Positions 43,432 through 56,142 are shown, counted from the stretch's first letter. The stretch is DNA of 64,000 nucleotides from Adenophora triphylla var. japonica (GCA_022495995.1 JAFEMH010002460.1:186001-250000), one strand, 5' to 3'. Translations and numbers: made by a program. Notes: generated from the letters alone by a model not told the origin.

Positions 43432-43931
43432 GTAGTACCTTTTTTTGTAATTCATTTGAATTGTTAGATTTATCGATTCGTAGTTAATGCTATGTTTCAT
43501 TGATCAAAGTGGATTATTCCTTTTGAATTTTATCTTATTTTTTGTTTGTTGTTTTTCGTTAATAGTTGCCACTACAAGAATAAAGAAAATACTATGAGCT
43601 TTTAAAAGCAGATGTACTCTCTATTCTGAAATTAGTTTACTTATTCACTCTTTAGGACAGCGTTTTCATTTTTACCTTCAATTGCATAATATTTGTTGAG
43701 CATATTTTGAGTGGCAACATATGTTGTGGGCATTTTTCAATTTTGTCCCTCCCATTGAATTTTCTGTTCATGGATTGTGGTGAATAACTGCTTCTCTTAT
43801 ATTTAATTTGAGGTAGTTAGACACCAAGTATTACATTATCTACCAAGTTTTTGTACCAAAATGATTAAAAAAATAATTAACAATTAAGTGAGATGGATTT
43901 CAAAATCTGAGATTTTCCAAAATACATACTC
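43432..43931. other. Spacer or intron before the coiled-coil fragment
   Basis: AT-rich, with no coding region or bounded element identified. It may be intron of the broken coiled-coil gene that follows. Confidence 0.4.
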
Positions 43932-44048
43932 CAATACAAGAAGACTACTAGGGTCAAGAAATTAAAGGGTTGAGAGAGAGTTTTACAATATGAGCTCCAG
44001 GAGTTGAAGTCATCCTCTAAAAAGAAGGCATCTTCTGATGCTAAGTTC

Positions 44049-44819
44049 TGTTGGAATATTTGATATATGTGGGTATGGAAGTCCATAGATCTATGACATT
44101 GTTGTGTTGTTGGTTTTGGACTGAATTTGGCAAGGGAAAAACGCGTCTGAGTTTCTGGCAAGGAGGGCGACCGCGCTCATGCCAAGGGCGGCCGCGCTTG
44201 GTTGTTTCAAACTCGCCATAAGTTTCTGGCCGTTAGCGCGGTCGCGCAAGCCTCGAGGGCGGCCGCGCTGACGTCGTTTCTGGCGTTTTTCCTGGGCCGA
44301 ATTAGATCAGTTTTAGGTCTTTTTAAGCCCTAAAACCCTAGTTTTACCATACATATAAATACAATAATTCCTCCAGCCGAGTTTTTACATGATTTTAACA
44401 AGAGAAAACTCAATTCTCTAGTTTCTTTCATTGATCGATTACTCTGGGTTCATTAGAGATTTGTTCGTGAGATTCAAGGCGACTGAGATAGGACCGCCGG
44501 TGATTACATACCTGTGTGCTGCTTTGTGGTATGTAATCCGTGATCGTTTTATCCTCGGAGAAATTTGCTTGTACCTGAGTTGCACCAATTGGGGGCAATA
44601 TTTTCTCTTAGGACAGTCTTCCTAAGGCGACTCGATCAAATCACGATAAGTTTTTCTAATCAATCATTTACTTGTTTCTGTTCTGTTTTCCTGATCCTGT
44701 TCCATTGCTTTCGGTTTTGCTATTGGCTTAATTGGTACGTTCTTGACTTGATCAATAAATTCCCTACTGTTGATTAAATTGTTAATTTAATCTGTGGTGC
44801 AATAATTTGATTTCCAACA
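44049..44819 (+). repeat. Copia-2 5' LTR
   Basis: 771 bp. GC-rich palindromic cluster (GCGACCGCGC, GGCGGCCGCGC, GCGCGGTCGCGC) at about 44165-44275, before an ACATATAAATAC TATA-like box near 44350. Confidence 0.94.
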
Positions 44820-44847
44820 GTCTAAGAGAAAATAGTTTTATTTGATC

Positions 44848-47800
44848 ATGTCTGGTGGTTCCTCTAGCTCTCCCTTTAAGTCCCTAGTTGACACCTCCGA
44901 TCTTCCGGAGAAGTTCGGTGGCAAGAACTTCAAGCGTTGGTCTGAATGCATGAAGATCTGGCTGTCAATTAAGGGCATGTCTGGTATGCTGACATCCAAG
45001 TGTCCCGCTCTGAATGGTGATGATCCAGTTAATGTGGCTGCTGTTAAACTGTGGAAGGAGCAGGATGATGTTGTTCAAGGATGCATTCTGTCAGCTTTGT
45101 CGAATGCACTCTTTGATGTTTATTGTTCGCTCCTCTCACCGCCGCGTCACCGTGGGACTCGCTTTCCAAGAAGTACGACCGATGACTCCGGTGTGGAAAA
45201 GTACCAAGTGGGAAAGTTCCCGAATTATCACATGAGTGAGGGAAAGTCGATTACCGACCAAGTGCACGAACTCCAAATCATTTTGCAATCACTCAAGGAT
45301 GCCGACATGGGACTTCCCGATAAGTTCGCCGTCATGGCTATTATTGAGAAGTTTCCTCGATCTTGGGGGAATTCGGTATGACCCTCAAGCATCGTATCGG
45401 AAGCTTGACACTCAATGAATTGATGAATGCAATTGCGATTCAGAGGTGCATAATGGTAACCAACCTAGCGTACCCGTGGAGGCCGCCGCTAATATGATAA
45501 CCGGTAAAAGCAAGTTTAAGGGAAAAGGTGTGAAAACTCACTCTAAGGATAAAGAAAACCATGATAAACTTAAAGTTAAGAAAAATAACTTTAGGAAGCC
45601 AAGAGCAAAACAGCAACCGCTGGAATTGTGGAGAAGGTGGACACTTTTCTAGGGACTGCCCGTCCAAGAAAGGAAAAGGACCACAAGCCTCTGCTGATGA
45701 CCATCCCGCCGTCAACATGGTGTTGGGTCCAAAGGATTATGATGATCCCGACTCGACGCACCCGGAGTTGACGATCCGACCTGCAATGTTACAAAGTATG
45801 TAACTTCTTATCCCGAAATCTTTATGTCTATGAACCCAACGAGTGGCTAGTTGACACTGGGGAAAATGTGCACGTTTGTGCCGATAAATTGCTATTTGTG
45901 TTTTACCACTCGAGCGTGGTAGATCGCTGACGATGGGGAACTCTAGTGCCGCAAAGGTGCTTGGGACTCGGACGCGTGGACCCGAGGTTTCCTAATGGGC
46001 GCATTCTTACCTTGTATCAAGTGTATCACGTTCCTGATATTCGTCGCAACATTATTAGTGGTTCTAGTCTAGTTAGGGAAGGATTTGAGATTTCATTTAA
46101 GTGTAATAAGGTCATAATTTTGGATTCTGGTAGTTTTGTGGGAAAAGGTTATTCCTCGGATGGTTTATTTAAAATTAGAGTTGAAACTGATGTTTGTTTG
46201 CACAATAATTTTAGTTCTATTGATTATCCTGTTTCTTATTCCATTGAATCTTCAAATGTTTGGCATGGTCGTTTAGGACATATTAACTATGATTCTGCGA
46301 AAAGAATGATGAATTTAGATATTATTCCTAAACATGCTATTGATAAGAATTCTAAGTGTCATGTATGTGTTGAAGCTAAATCTACAAAAGGTCCGTTTAA
46401 GCCGGTTGTGAGAAATTCTGAAATTCTAGATTTAGTTCATACTGATATTTGTGAATTTAATGGCGTGTTGACCAAAGACAAAAAGAAATACTTTCTCACA
46501 TTTATTGACGATGCTAGTAAATACTGTTATGTCTATTTGCTTAGTTCTAAGGATGAAGCATTAGATAAATTCATTATATTTAAGAATGAAGCAGAAACAC
46601 AAACCGGCAAGAAACTTAAACGGTTAAGGTCTGATAGAGGAGGTGAATATGAGTCTAACCCTTTCATGTATTATTGCCAAGAAAACGGAATAGTACATGA
46701 AGAGACTCCTCCCTACACCCCTCAATCAAATGGTGTTGCTGAACGTAAGAATAGAACCCTTACTGATATGATTAATAGTTTACTCATAAGTTCTGGACTG
46801 CCTAAATATATGTGGGGAGAGGCTTTGAATACGGCTTGCCATATTTCTGAATAGAGTCCCTCCTAAACATAGAAAGGAAAGTCCGTTTGAACTTTGGAGA
46901 GGTCGACAGGCTAGCCTGAAACACTTAAAAGTGTGGGGGTGCCTTGCAAAGGTACTTGTACCCGCACATAAAAGGAAAAAGCTTGGACCTAAAACTGTTG
47001 ATGATATCTTTATAGGTTATTCTGAAACAAGTTATGCATTGAGATTTCTTATTATAAAATCTGAAATTTCTGGCATAGATGTGAACTCAATAGTTGAGTT
47101 ACGTGATGCAACATTTTTTGAGGATGTGTTTCCTATGAAGGACGGACTTCCTAAGGAATCTAACCCAACCACTAATTCCATTCCTGCTCAAGTAGAGGAG
47201 CTGACAAATGTGGGGGTTGATTCCAGTGCAACTCATTCTGACGATGAGATTGAACCAAGGAGGAGCAAACGGGCAAGGACCACCAAGGACTTTGGAAATG
47301 ATTTTATCACTTACAATGTCGAGGGTGATCCTCTAACCTTCAAAGCTGCTATGGCTACTTCTCGATGCCAAGCAGTGGAAGGATGCTGTTAAGAGTGAGA
47401 TGGATTCTATTGTCTCTAATGGGACATGGGAATTGGTCGATCTCCCTCCTGGTTGTAGCACGATAGGATGTAAGTGGGTCTTCAAAAGGAAACTGAAACC
47501 GAATGGAACCGTTGACAAGTTTAAGGCTAGGTTAGTGGCTAAGGGATTCAAGCAAATGGAAGGAATAGACTATTTCGATACCTATTCGCCAGTTGCTAGA
47601 ATGACTACAATTCGAATGCTTATCGCATTGGCCTCTGTATATGATCTTCCTATCCATCAGATGGATGTTAAGACCGCTTTCTTGCATGGCGATCTAGAGG
47701 AAGAAATTTATATGGATCAACCTGAAGGTTTTGAGGCCTCTGGCAATGAGAGAAAGGTTTGTAAACTTGTTAAGTCCTTGTATGGACTTAAACAAGCCCC

Positions 47801-48860
47801 TAAGCAGTGGCATGAGAAATTTGATAAAATTGTCTCATCGTTTGGCTTTGTTACTAATGAGTTTGATAAGTGTGTTTATAGCAAGAGTATTGGTGATAGT
47901 AGTATTGTCTTATGTCTGTATGTCGATGATATTCTGTTGTTTGGAACGGATATGAGGATAATTGATACTACTAAGGAATTCTTGAAAAGTAAGTTTGAGA
48001 TGAAGGATATGGGAGTAGCTAGTGTGATTCTTGGTCTTAAGTTGACTCGTTCAACTAGTGGCATAACCATATCGCAATCTCATTATACCGAAAGTGTAAT
48101 TGAGAAATTTGGTTATAAGAATTGCAAAGTAGCTAAGACTCCATATGATCCTTCATCTGCACTTACTAAGAATGAAAGTGGAGTACCGATGGCTCAGTTG
48201 AGATATTCTCAAATTATTGGAAGTTTGATGCATCTTGCCAATTGTACTAGACCGGATATATCCAACTCGATTACTAGGTTGGCTAGATATACTCAATGTC
48301 CAAGTAAAGCACATTGGGAAGCTCTTGATAGAGTTCTCAAGTACTTGAAGGGAACGATTTCCCTTGGGCTGCATTACGGTAGGTATCCTTCTGTTCTTGA
48401 AGGATATAGTGATGCAAGCTGGATTGCCTATAACTCCGGGAGTTATGGCTGTACGGGGTATGTTTTCACCTTAGGCGGAGCTGCAGTCGCTTGGAGGTCG
48501 ACCAAACAAACTCTGTTGTCTAGGTCTACATTTGAGGCCGAATTAGTTGCCCTTGACACTACTGGATTGGAAGCAGAATGGCTTCGAGGACTTATGTCTG
48601 AGTTGCCCATGGTCAGTAAGCGCATGCCTATTATCTCTGTACATTGTGACAACACTGCCACAATTGAGAAACCGAAAAGTGTCAAGTACAATCAGAAACT
48701 AGGAGACACATCCAAATTAGATTAAAATCTATAAGGGATCTAGTGTCTCGGAAGGTGATAGCTGTTGATTATGTTGGTACCTAGGATAACACAAATGATC
48801 CTTTAACCAAAGGGCTAGAATTTGCTCTAGTTCAAAAATCTAGGTTGGGGATGGACCGAA
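44848..48860 (+). pseudogene. Copia-2 gag-pol polyprotein, degenerate
   Basis: Gag from 44848 (MSGGSSSSPFK), with FGGKNFKRWSECMKIWLSI; a frame break near 45380. A CCHC knuckle (NCGEGGHFSRDC) sits near 45625-45660, and the protease motif WLVDTGENVHVC at about 45844-45879. Integrase 45946-46854 has WHGRLGHINYDS, FIDDASKYCYVY, SDRGGEYES and the expected glutamate context NGVAERKNRTL, then a frameshift near 46855. RT-RNase H frame 47400-48725 holds WVFKRKLKPNGTVDKFKARL, KTAFLHGDLEEEIYM, the catalytic CLYVDDILLFG and the RNase H GYSDASW. Frame breaks near 47392 and after 48725. RT is intact over 441 residues, but the polyprotein as a whole is broken. Confidence 0.92.
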
Positions 48861-49430
48861 CCCCGTCTCGATTCAAACGCAGCTGGCAACCCAATCTACC
48901 TGAGTGGAGATCCCACAAAGGAGATTCAATGTGGTAATAACAAGTCAGTGGGGTGAGTCGAGCACCTAATAATAGATTGACATGTTACATGTCCGAGTCT
49001 ATCCCCGAATAGCCTAGAGGTGCTCGTTGCTGCTAATAAAGTAAAAGTTTGGAACTTTGAATGGGATCAAGTCTTTTAGATAAGATGCTAGCAGTACATC
49101 TTCTGAGATGCCCAGCTAAGTGAGTGTTGTTGTTGGCCGCAACTAGGGGAATTTGGGTTATTCCTTGAAAGCACTCATGATAGAGGATCGGGACGTATGG
49201 CTTATAAGCGTCAAGTGTTCGATAGAGGGCCTATCATAGCTTTTGTCGTGTTTGTTACCGGCAAAGGCCTCTACATTCAAAGGCATCAGATTCAAGACAC
49301 CCGTTCATCTGGTCCTGTGGAGGTTTGCGTTGGATAACATAGGTAGTGGTTCAAGCCGGAAGGTACCATTATTGAAAGCATGACAATGGACAATCTGTAC
49401 ACGTCATATTTTTATGAACTTGTGGGGGAT

Positions 49431-50200
49431 TGTTGGAATATTTGATATATGTGGGTATGGAAGTCCATAGATCTATGACATTGTTGTGTTGTTGGTTTTG
49501 GACTGAATTTGGCAAGGGAAAAACGCGTCTGAGTTTCTGGCAAGGAGGGCGACCGCGCTCATGCCAAGGGCGTCATCGCTTGGTTGTTTCAAACTCGCCA
49601 TAAGTTTCTGGCCGTTAGCGCGGTCGCGCAAGCCTTGAGGGCGGCCGCGCTGACGTCGTTTCTGGCATTTTTCCTGGGCCGAATTAGATCAGTTTTAGGT
49701 CTTTTTAAGCCCTAAAACCCTAGTTTTACCATACATATAAATACAATAATCCCTCCAGCCGAGTTTTACATGATTTTAACAAGAGAAAAATCAATTCTCT
49801 AGTTTCTTTTATTGTTCGATTACTTCGGGTTCATTAGAGATTCGTTCGTGAGATTCAAGGCGACTGAGATAGGATCGCCGGTGATTACATACCTGTGTGC
49901 TGCTTTGTGGTACGTAATCCGTGATCGTTTTATCCTCGGAGAAATTTGCTTGTACCTGAGTTGCACCAATTGGAGGCAATATTTTCTCTTAGGACAGTCA
50001 TCCTAAGGCAACTCGATCAAATCACGATAAGTTTTTCTAATCAATCGTTTACTTGTTTCTGTTCTGTTTTCCTAATCCTGTTCCATTGCTTTCGGTTTTG
50101 CTATTGGCTTAATTGGTACGTTCTTGACTTGATCAATAAATTCCCTACTGTTGATTAAATTGTTAATTTAATCTGTGGTGCAATAATTTGATTTCCAACA
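49431..50200 (+). repeat. Copia-2 3' LTR
   Basis: 770 bp. One palindrome block is changed here relative to the 5' LTR (GGGCGTCATCGCTTGG against GGGCGGCCGCGCTTGG). Confidence 0.94.
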
Positions 50201-50580
50201 AGTTCTTGGTCAAAAGGGAAAAGAAACTCAATAGGCTTAATGAACAATTAGAGATTAATCGAGTCAAATAATAACAAAGAAGTGAAAAAGATCAAAAGTG
50301 ATGAAGAAGAGCTTCAAGTAGCAAAACGGTTGATATCAGAATTTGTGGACAAAGCTTGAGGCAGAGGTGTCAAAGGTTTAGGCCGAGTATTCTGAAGTTA
50401 GGGAATCATTACAGAAAGAACTTATGGAGGCTAAAAAAATGGGGTTTTGTTAACCGATAATCTTGCTTCACTAAGGGAGATTATAATAAACACACAAGAA
50501 GAGCTTCATTGAGTGTCCCATGAACTAGCAGGAAACGTGGAAGATCGTAATAACACAAGATGGATACTTGTAGAGTGGAA

Positions 50581-51185
50581 TTTAAAGGTTTTTTTCTTTT
50601 TTGTGGGTTGTAGTTTTAAATTTAGTGTGGTTGAATCATGCTCAAACTTGATTTACATCATAAGTTTAGTTGTCAATGAGTTAGGTTTACCTAAAATATT
50701 GACCACCTTGGCTTATTGTTGGAACTCGACTTTATGATATATGTCCGGGTAATGGATTTCATAGATGGAAGGTGATCATATAGTGAGAAGTTTAAGGAGA
50801 TCGTGTTTATAATTGTTTTGAAATCTTAGTTTATTTAACTGTCATGTTGCATTAGACGGTGGTACACAAAGTGATACAGAAAATTTGGGCTTCAAATTAT
50901 GTGATACTTGGGGGGCAGGGAAATGAGACAGAGTCTTCTAGCCACATTTGTGAAGAAACAAAGTGTTTCTTCCTACAGTTGATCGGTTCAGGCATTACTA
51001 TATTCATGTTGCTATTGGAATGGCTCTTAAGTCTTCAACTTGATATTACTGTGTAATTCAATTCTATCTCTATAATTTAATGCTGGATTTTGAGTACTAC
51101 TCAGTGTTTGAAGTGTTCATAAGAATATCTACTGATCTTTTTTGTTCATTATAATAAAAATCAAAAAATTGTTATTCATAAATTA
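50581..51185. other. Sequence right of the coiled-coil fragment
   Basis: No recognised gene. Could hold intron or 3' sequence of the coiled-coil fragment. Short frames at 50513-50737 and 50859-51056 have no known motif. Confidence 0.4.
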
Positions 51186-51634
51186 CTAGTCAGTAACCCG
51201 TCGGTATCCGACGGAAAATAATTTTTTTTTTGATTAAGTAAATAATTATTTATGTGTTTTAATTGATTTTTAAGTAACAATATAAATCGAAATTGATAAT
51301 CAATGTAGCGGATATTAGGAGTATAATTAATACAGAAAAAAAATGTTGACACATGATGTAACGTGGAAAGCCCTTGAGACAACTATCTCGCCGGCACAAA
51401 ACCGCGGGAGGTTAGGTCCCTGCCTAACCAAAAAACATTATTAAGATTTTAGTGTTACAACTTTAGAAGATGAAGAGATATAGTTACAATAGCGTGAGTT
51501 TAATATTGTGTGCTTAAGTGTCAACATAATCTCTTCCATCTCCTATAAACTTAAAGAAAAACAAAATAAAAACAAAGAATATAATAAGAAATTGCAATAC
51601 TTTTGTTTAACCACAAATTGTACGACATAAATTC

Positions 51635-52690
51635 TCAGAGTCTGTCGAAAACTTCCTTGAAGACTACATTCAGCGTCTTGTCATATGTTTGAGCATCTGA
51701 ATCACAAATAATAACTTTAAGTCCTCTCTTCTTTGGTTACTCACGGAAAATGCTACATAAAGTTGTCAGGTAGTAGAAAACAAAGTTGTGAAAGATATAG
51801 TCCTACATGGGAAAGAGATTGTCCCTGACTCTTGTTGATTGTCATATCAAAAGAAACGTCAAGTGAAAATTGCCTTCTTTGGAATCTTACCGGAAATTTT
51901 GTCAAATCTGACGGAGACATTATCATTCTAGGAATAAGCACCTTCATGCCAGCATTTTTTCCCGAAAGCATCTTGGCTTCGACTACGTGCTTACCTACAT
52001 ATATGTAACAAAATTAAGTATTAAATTATATGTATATAAAAATAAAAAATTACTGTATTTACCTAATTGAGTGACAATCATTCTGGTGTCGTTACACAAT
52101 TCAGCAGCTTGATCAAAATTTCTCAAAAGCATTATTATCTTTATCTTTCCTGCTTGTGTGAAAGAATCAGACATATAAATAGAAGATAGTCATACAATAT
52201 ATGTAATATACATTATAATTCTCGAATAATTAAATAAAAACGTACCTGAAAACATTAATTCTATTTTTAACTTCATTATCCGGGTCATAGATATAAATCT
52301 GAAAAAAATGGGGGGGGGGGGGATGGCCGTCATTAGGCAATAAAGAACCTATCATATGATCATTCTTTCCTTTCAATTTAAACGAATAAGGACCATGACC
52401 ATTGTTTATGCCATGGTCAACTGCACCGGTCATTGAAGTGAATGCGAACATAGAATTGTACGCTCGAATATTGTCTTTATAATTTTTACTCTTTTCATGC
52501 TTGTTCTCTAAGAGATCACTCAATAACTTAGGTGGCTGTACTAATGGGTCAATCTGAACTTTTCCATTCATGCAGCATAATAAAAATTTAGGCTGTGTTG
52601 ATGCTTGCGTACTTTTTAACCTTTCATCATACCAGAACATCACACCACATTTCGAACATTCGTACTTCGGATCGCCTATATCCCCATAAA
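51635..52690 (-). pseudogene. Helitron Rep/helicase protein, central part deleted
   Basis: Exon-like pieces with GT/AG ends: 52690-52246, 52149-52063 and 51994-51635. The first has YECSKCGVMFWYDERL, then PKLLSDLLENKHEKSKNYKD and YNSMFAFTSMTGAVDHGING-like sequence with GPYSFKLKGKNDHMIGSLLP: the helitron N-terminal-like domain. It then jumps to LLRNFDQAAELCNDTRMIV, and to FDMTINKSQGQSLSHVGLYL, the C-terminal helicase motifs, ending VFKEVFDRL and a stop. The Rep HUH nuclease and helicase motifs I-IV are missing between. A frame break occurs near 51755. Confidence 0.85.
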
Positions 52691-53697
52691 CTACAATATT
52701 TTGATAAATATTTAAATTATGTTAGTAATTCATAGGCTATACAGAGAAAATAATAATATAATATATACTTGAGAAAAAAATAATAATAAACACCTGTATT
52801 ATATTGTTCGTCCGAATCTTTTGCTTTCTACCGACGCGCTTTCTTGGATTTTTCCTTCTGATTTATTAACAACTCACTTGTTGTCGCATGCATGCGAGAA
52901 TTATTTATTAACGCGGATTCTGTATACAAATGGAATATATGACTTAGTATTAATGAAATATTTTATCATAAGCTATTGAATAATAATTTGTAATAATAAA
53001 TAGTTTTATTTAAAAATATCGAATGTAGAACAATTAAAAAAAATCATTACCTAAATTCACATTAGGAGATAATAATGTTGTATTATTTGCTCTTTGTTAC
53101 ATTATTTGTTTCTACAATGTCAAAAGAATGTTGAGAACGATTAATATATTTATTTTAGCTCTTTAAAATATATAGTTGACTAATAAATCAAACATATAAC
53201 TTTCCAGATATAGGACTGTTTTTCATTAATTCAACTTCAATTGCGTAATCGAATCCATCAACATCCAAATTTATCTTTGAAGATTCCAAAATAGAAGCAA
53301 ATACCTTTCTTGGTCTCCGATTTTTCTTTCCTCACCGTCTTTTAACAAATTTGTCGTAATAGAATCCAAAGAAGAAGAAATAGTTTTTCTTGATCGTCCA
53401 ATTTTTGGCTCAAGGAGCGTGCCGTGAAAAGTGTTATGTACACTTGATGCTATGCTCGTAAATTTAGTTTGAATAAGAAAAATAATTATTCTTTAATAAA
53501 AGATTATTAAGAAATTAAAATTAAAAATAAAATAGGAAAAATATTGTAAATTAACAAAGAAAATTATACATATAGATCCACGGTCGTGACTTGAATTAGG
53601 AATAAGATTTTCATTTGTATGGTTCACACCAATACCTGTATATCAAGTATTATTATCTTAGATCTAAATTAATTAACAAATTTATATAAAAAATTAC

Positions 53698-53700
<3 letters not shown>

Positions 53701-53750
<50 letters not shown>
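53701..53750. repeat. (AT)n microsatellite
   Basis: About 25 uninterrupted AT units inside the Helitron. Confidence 0.97.
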
Positions 53751-53754
<4 letters not shown>

Positions 53755-54174
53755 ACAATTTTTTTTTTTAGAATTTGTCTTTTTTATAATGAAAATACTT
53801 CAAAATTGACAAAATTCAATAACATATTACCTTGAGCCGTAATACAACTTTGATGATTACTCGGTGAAATCAAATGACTACCCGATGATAAGTCCACTAA
53901 AAATAAAAATAAATTCATTTAAAATGATAGTAAAAAATAAATATAAAATCATGCATTCTTATAATTTAATTTTATACACATGATATTAATGGATATGCTA
54001 AAATAATAAAGTAAATAATAAAATTACCATTATAAGATGCGTTTTTCTTTTCATAGATGATCTATACATTTGTATAATCTAAAAAACTCAAATATTAATG
54101 AACATATATTTAGATAATGTTAATAATTTAACAACAGTCTAAAAATAAATAAAAATAAAATAACAAATCATATA

Positions 54175-54739
54175 CTCCATCCGTCCCAGCTCAGTGGAGA
54201 CTTATTTCCTTTTTTATTTGTCCCATTTCAGTGGAGACTACCCAAAATGGAAAGAAATCTTCACTATTCCCCCCACTCAGTCTCTCTCCAACTCCATCTA
54301 CTCCATTTTTACACTCACAACACCAATCAAATCACTATTCCTCCCACTCATCATCTCTCCTATTTAATACTCCCTCCGTCCCACGTGAATGGACACTTAT
54401 TTCCTTTTTGGGACGTCCCACGTGAATGGACACTGTCCAAAATGAAAAAGAATATTCACTATTCCCTCCACTCATTCTCTCTCCTACTTCACTTTTACAC
54501 TCACAACATTCTCTCTCCTAACTATTCCTCCCACTCATTATCTCTCCTATTTAATTCTTCATACTCACAAACACCTCCTTCACCTATTTCTCTCTCCTAC
54601 TTTTCCTTAATTCCCACACCCAAAACGTTGGTGTCCATTGACATGGGACGGAGGGAGTATATCCTACTCACAACACTTTCATTATTCCTTAATCGGTATG
54701 CCTAAATTTTTGGTCTCCACTGAGCTGGAACGGAGGGAG
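54175..54739. mobile_element. Stowaway-like MITE containing another MITE
   Basis: Outer element from ctccatccgtcccagctcag to ctgagctggaacggagggag, TA at 54173-54174 and 54740-54741. It is split by the inner MITE at 54370-54657. Without the insert it is about 275 bp. Confidence 0.85.
54370..54657. mobile_element. Inner Stowaway-like MITE
   Basis: 288-bp element from ctccctccgtcccacgtgaa to gacatgggacggagggag, TA at 54368-54369 and 54658-54659. It holds a tandem repeat of CGTGAATGGACACT near its left end and shares the ttcactattcc-cccactca interior type with the outer element. Confidence 0.85.
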
Positions 54740-55115
54740 TATAATATATAGAAAAATAAGTTATAAATTTTATTTATTAAAAAAAATTAAGACGAAATTT
54801 TACATTGTATAAATATAACTTTTGCAAAAAATTAAAATAAAAATATAAAGCATAAAAATGAAATAGTGGAATGGGATATTTGCTAACACTTCATTTAATT
54901 TAAAAACAATACACAGAGTATTAAAATGTACTAATGTATTAACGATAATACTATGTATGATGTATCTATCTATATAGAGGTTGTATGTACATATTTTATG
55001 TCTATAGTGATGTGGCTTTACAAATGAGAGTTTTAACAAAAAATTATCCACATGAAATCACTATATCTCTTTTCACCAACTTTAATATATATATATATAC
55101 ACTACTATGTAACAT

Positions 55116-55278
55116 ATCAGTAAATATTTGATGTGAAATATCATTAATGACCTTTTGAGGTGATGTGAAATATTGAAGGGGCATTTACCAAAAACTACTT
55201 TTGAAATATGAATATTACATAAAAAATACCCGGACAATTTAGATATTACAAAAAAAATCTTTAAATATTAAAAAAAAA
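55116..55278. other. Short AT-rich spacer
   Basis: Nothing recognised; an A/T-run boundary precedes the L1-type tail. Confidence 0.4.
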
Positions 55279-55488
55279 CTATTTTTTTTTTTTAGAAAAA
55301 GGTGCCTTGAGGGCTTTTTATTAACAAAATAATAGGTACATTTTTACAAGAGTGAAATGGAGCCTTAACCTCCAACTACCATTACAAATTTGAAAGGCTA
55401 GCCTTTGAGTACCACAGTAAGTCACTTTCCCTTTATGAATATGAGCCTCATTTGCCAACCTATCGGCCTAAGCTACAGCTTTGTTTCA
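55279..55488 (-). mobile_element. L1-type LINE 3' tail
   Basis: On the minus strand a degenerate ADRLANEAHI-like peptide context is followed by TTTTGTTAATAAAAAGCCCT and a terminal A run (T run from 55279). This resembles the RNase H end and tail of plant L1 elements. It is 5'-truncated to about 210 bp. No target duplication was fixed. Confidence 0.55.
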
Positions 55489-55634
55489 CTCCATCCCTCC
55501 CTATATACATATAAATGATCAATTCACCAACTACTTTGTATATCCCTTTCAAAACAAACCACATTTGCCACACTTACTGATCAAAATTGTCATTTTAATA
55601 TGAAATTTGAATATTCAATTAAGCATGGAGGGAG
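55489..55634. mobile_element. Stowaway-like MITE
   Basis: From about ctccatccctccctatatac to aagcatggagggag, with TA after the right end (55635-55636). The left flank lacks a clear TA, so the left border is approximate. Confidence 0.55.
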
Positions 55635-55961
55635 TACATTTTAAATCTAGCACTTCCCAGAGGACCTAGACATAAAATATGTACATACACCATTATATAT
55701 CCACTTTTTTGTTGATTTTGCTTTTTAACAAATGTTTTGTTCATTGAGTCATTACGTCGAACACTTGGAGGGCTTTATCAATAAGACCAGTTTTCACTTA
55801 ACTTGAGATATGAGAACGATATATTAGGCGATTGTTACCAAGAAGTTTGTACATTAGCAATGTGGAGGCCTTAAATTAGTATACATGTCATCCAATTGAG
55901 AGCTGCCAATCTGATTGCATAGTTAGAATTAACAACTATTGAGGTGGATATTTTGATGTGT

Positions 55962-55963
<2 letters not shown>
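55635..55963. other. Unassigned spacer
   Basis: No gene or bounded element recognised. Confidence 0.4.

Positions 55964-56042
<79 letters not shown>
55964..56042. repeat. (AT)n microsatellite
   Basis: Nearly 40 uninterrupted AT units. The minus-strand frame reading Tyr-Ile repeats here is an artefact. Confidence 0.98.
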
Positions 56043-56142
56043 GTGATATGATTATAAATGGAAAGGGGGAGCTACCTGGGGGCTGCTGTCGGCGGCGATG
56101 GAGGTTCGACGACGGCGAGAGAGAAGATAGGTTTATTAACTT

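Larger units (their letters stand above)
44049..50200 (+). mobile_element. Copia-2, Ty1/copia LTR retrotransposon
   Basis: 6,152 bp, LTRs 44049-44819 and 49431-50200, both TGTTGG...CCAACA, with the 5-bp duplication AGTTC at 44044-44048 and 50201-50205. The polypurine tract TTGTGGGGGAT abuts the 3' LTR at 49430. Coding order gag-PR-INT-RT-RH on the plus strand. The gag ATG is only about 28 bp after the 5' LTR, and that leader lacks a TGG-type primer site. Roughly 20 differences between the LTRs were noted by eye. Confidence 0.95.
43932..50580 (+). pseudogene. Coiled-coil protein gene fragment interrupted by Copia-2
   Basis: Before the insertion one frame reads QYKKTTRVKKLKG, stop, ERVLQYELQELKSSSKKKAS. 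After the insertion (from 50201) the same frame continues as FLVKREKKLNRLNEQLE. Further frames give EEELQVAKRLISEFVDKA, AEYSEVRESLQKELMEAKK, NLASLREIIINTQEELH and VSHELAGNVEDRNN. The sequence is Lys/Glu/Leu-rich with heptad spacing, so a coiled coil. At least four stops or frameshifts are present besides the 6-kb insertion, so it cannot be functional. I do not recognise the protein family. Confidence 0.7.
51186..55115 (-). mobile_element. Helitron, internally deleted
   Basis: The 3' end is clear: the minus strand has a perfect hairpin (CCGTCGG ATA CCGACGG), then GTTACTGA and the terminal CTAG (51186-51189), followed by T (51185). Helitron Rep/helicase gene pieces lie upstream. The 5' end is less certain; the minus-strand stretch CATAGTAGTGTATATATAT, then AAAGTTGGTGAAAAGAGATA near 55060-55110, resembles plant Helitron starts. 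A nested pair of MITEs (54175-54739) and an (AT)n run lie inside. It lacks the Rep domain, so it is non-autonomous. Confidence 0.75.

Noticed and set aside
44848..48860. Programmed frameshifting in Copia-2 to explain the frame changes
   Set aside because: Four or more separate frame changes at unrelated sites, and copia elements use a single frame; simple decay is enough.
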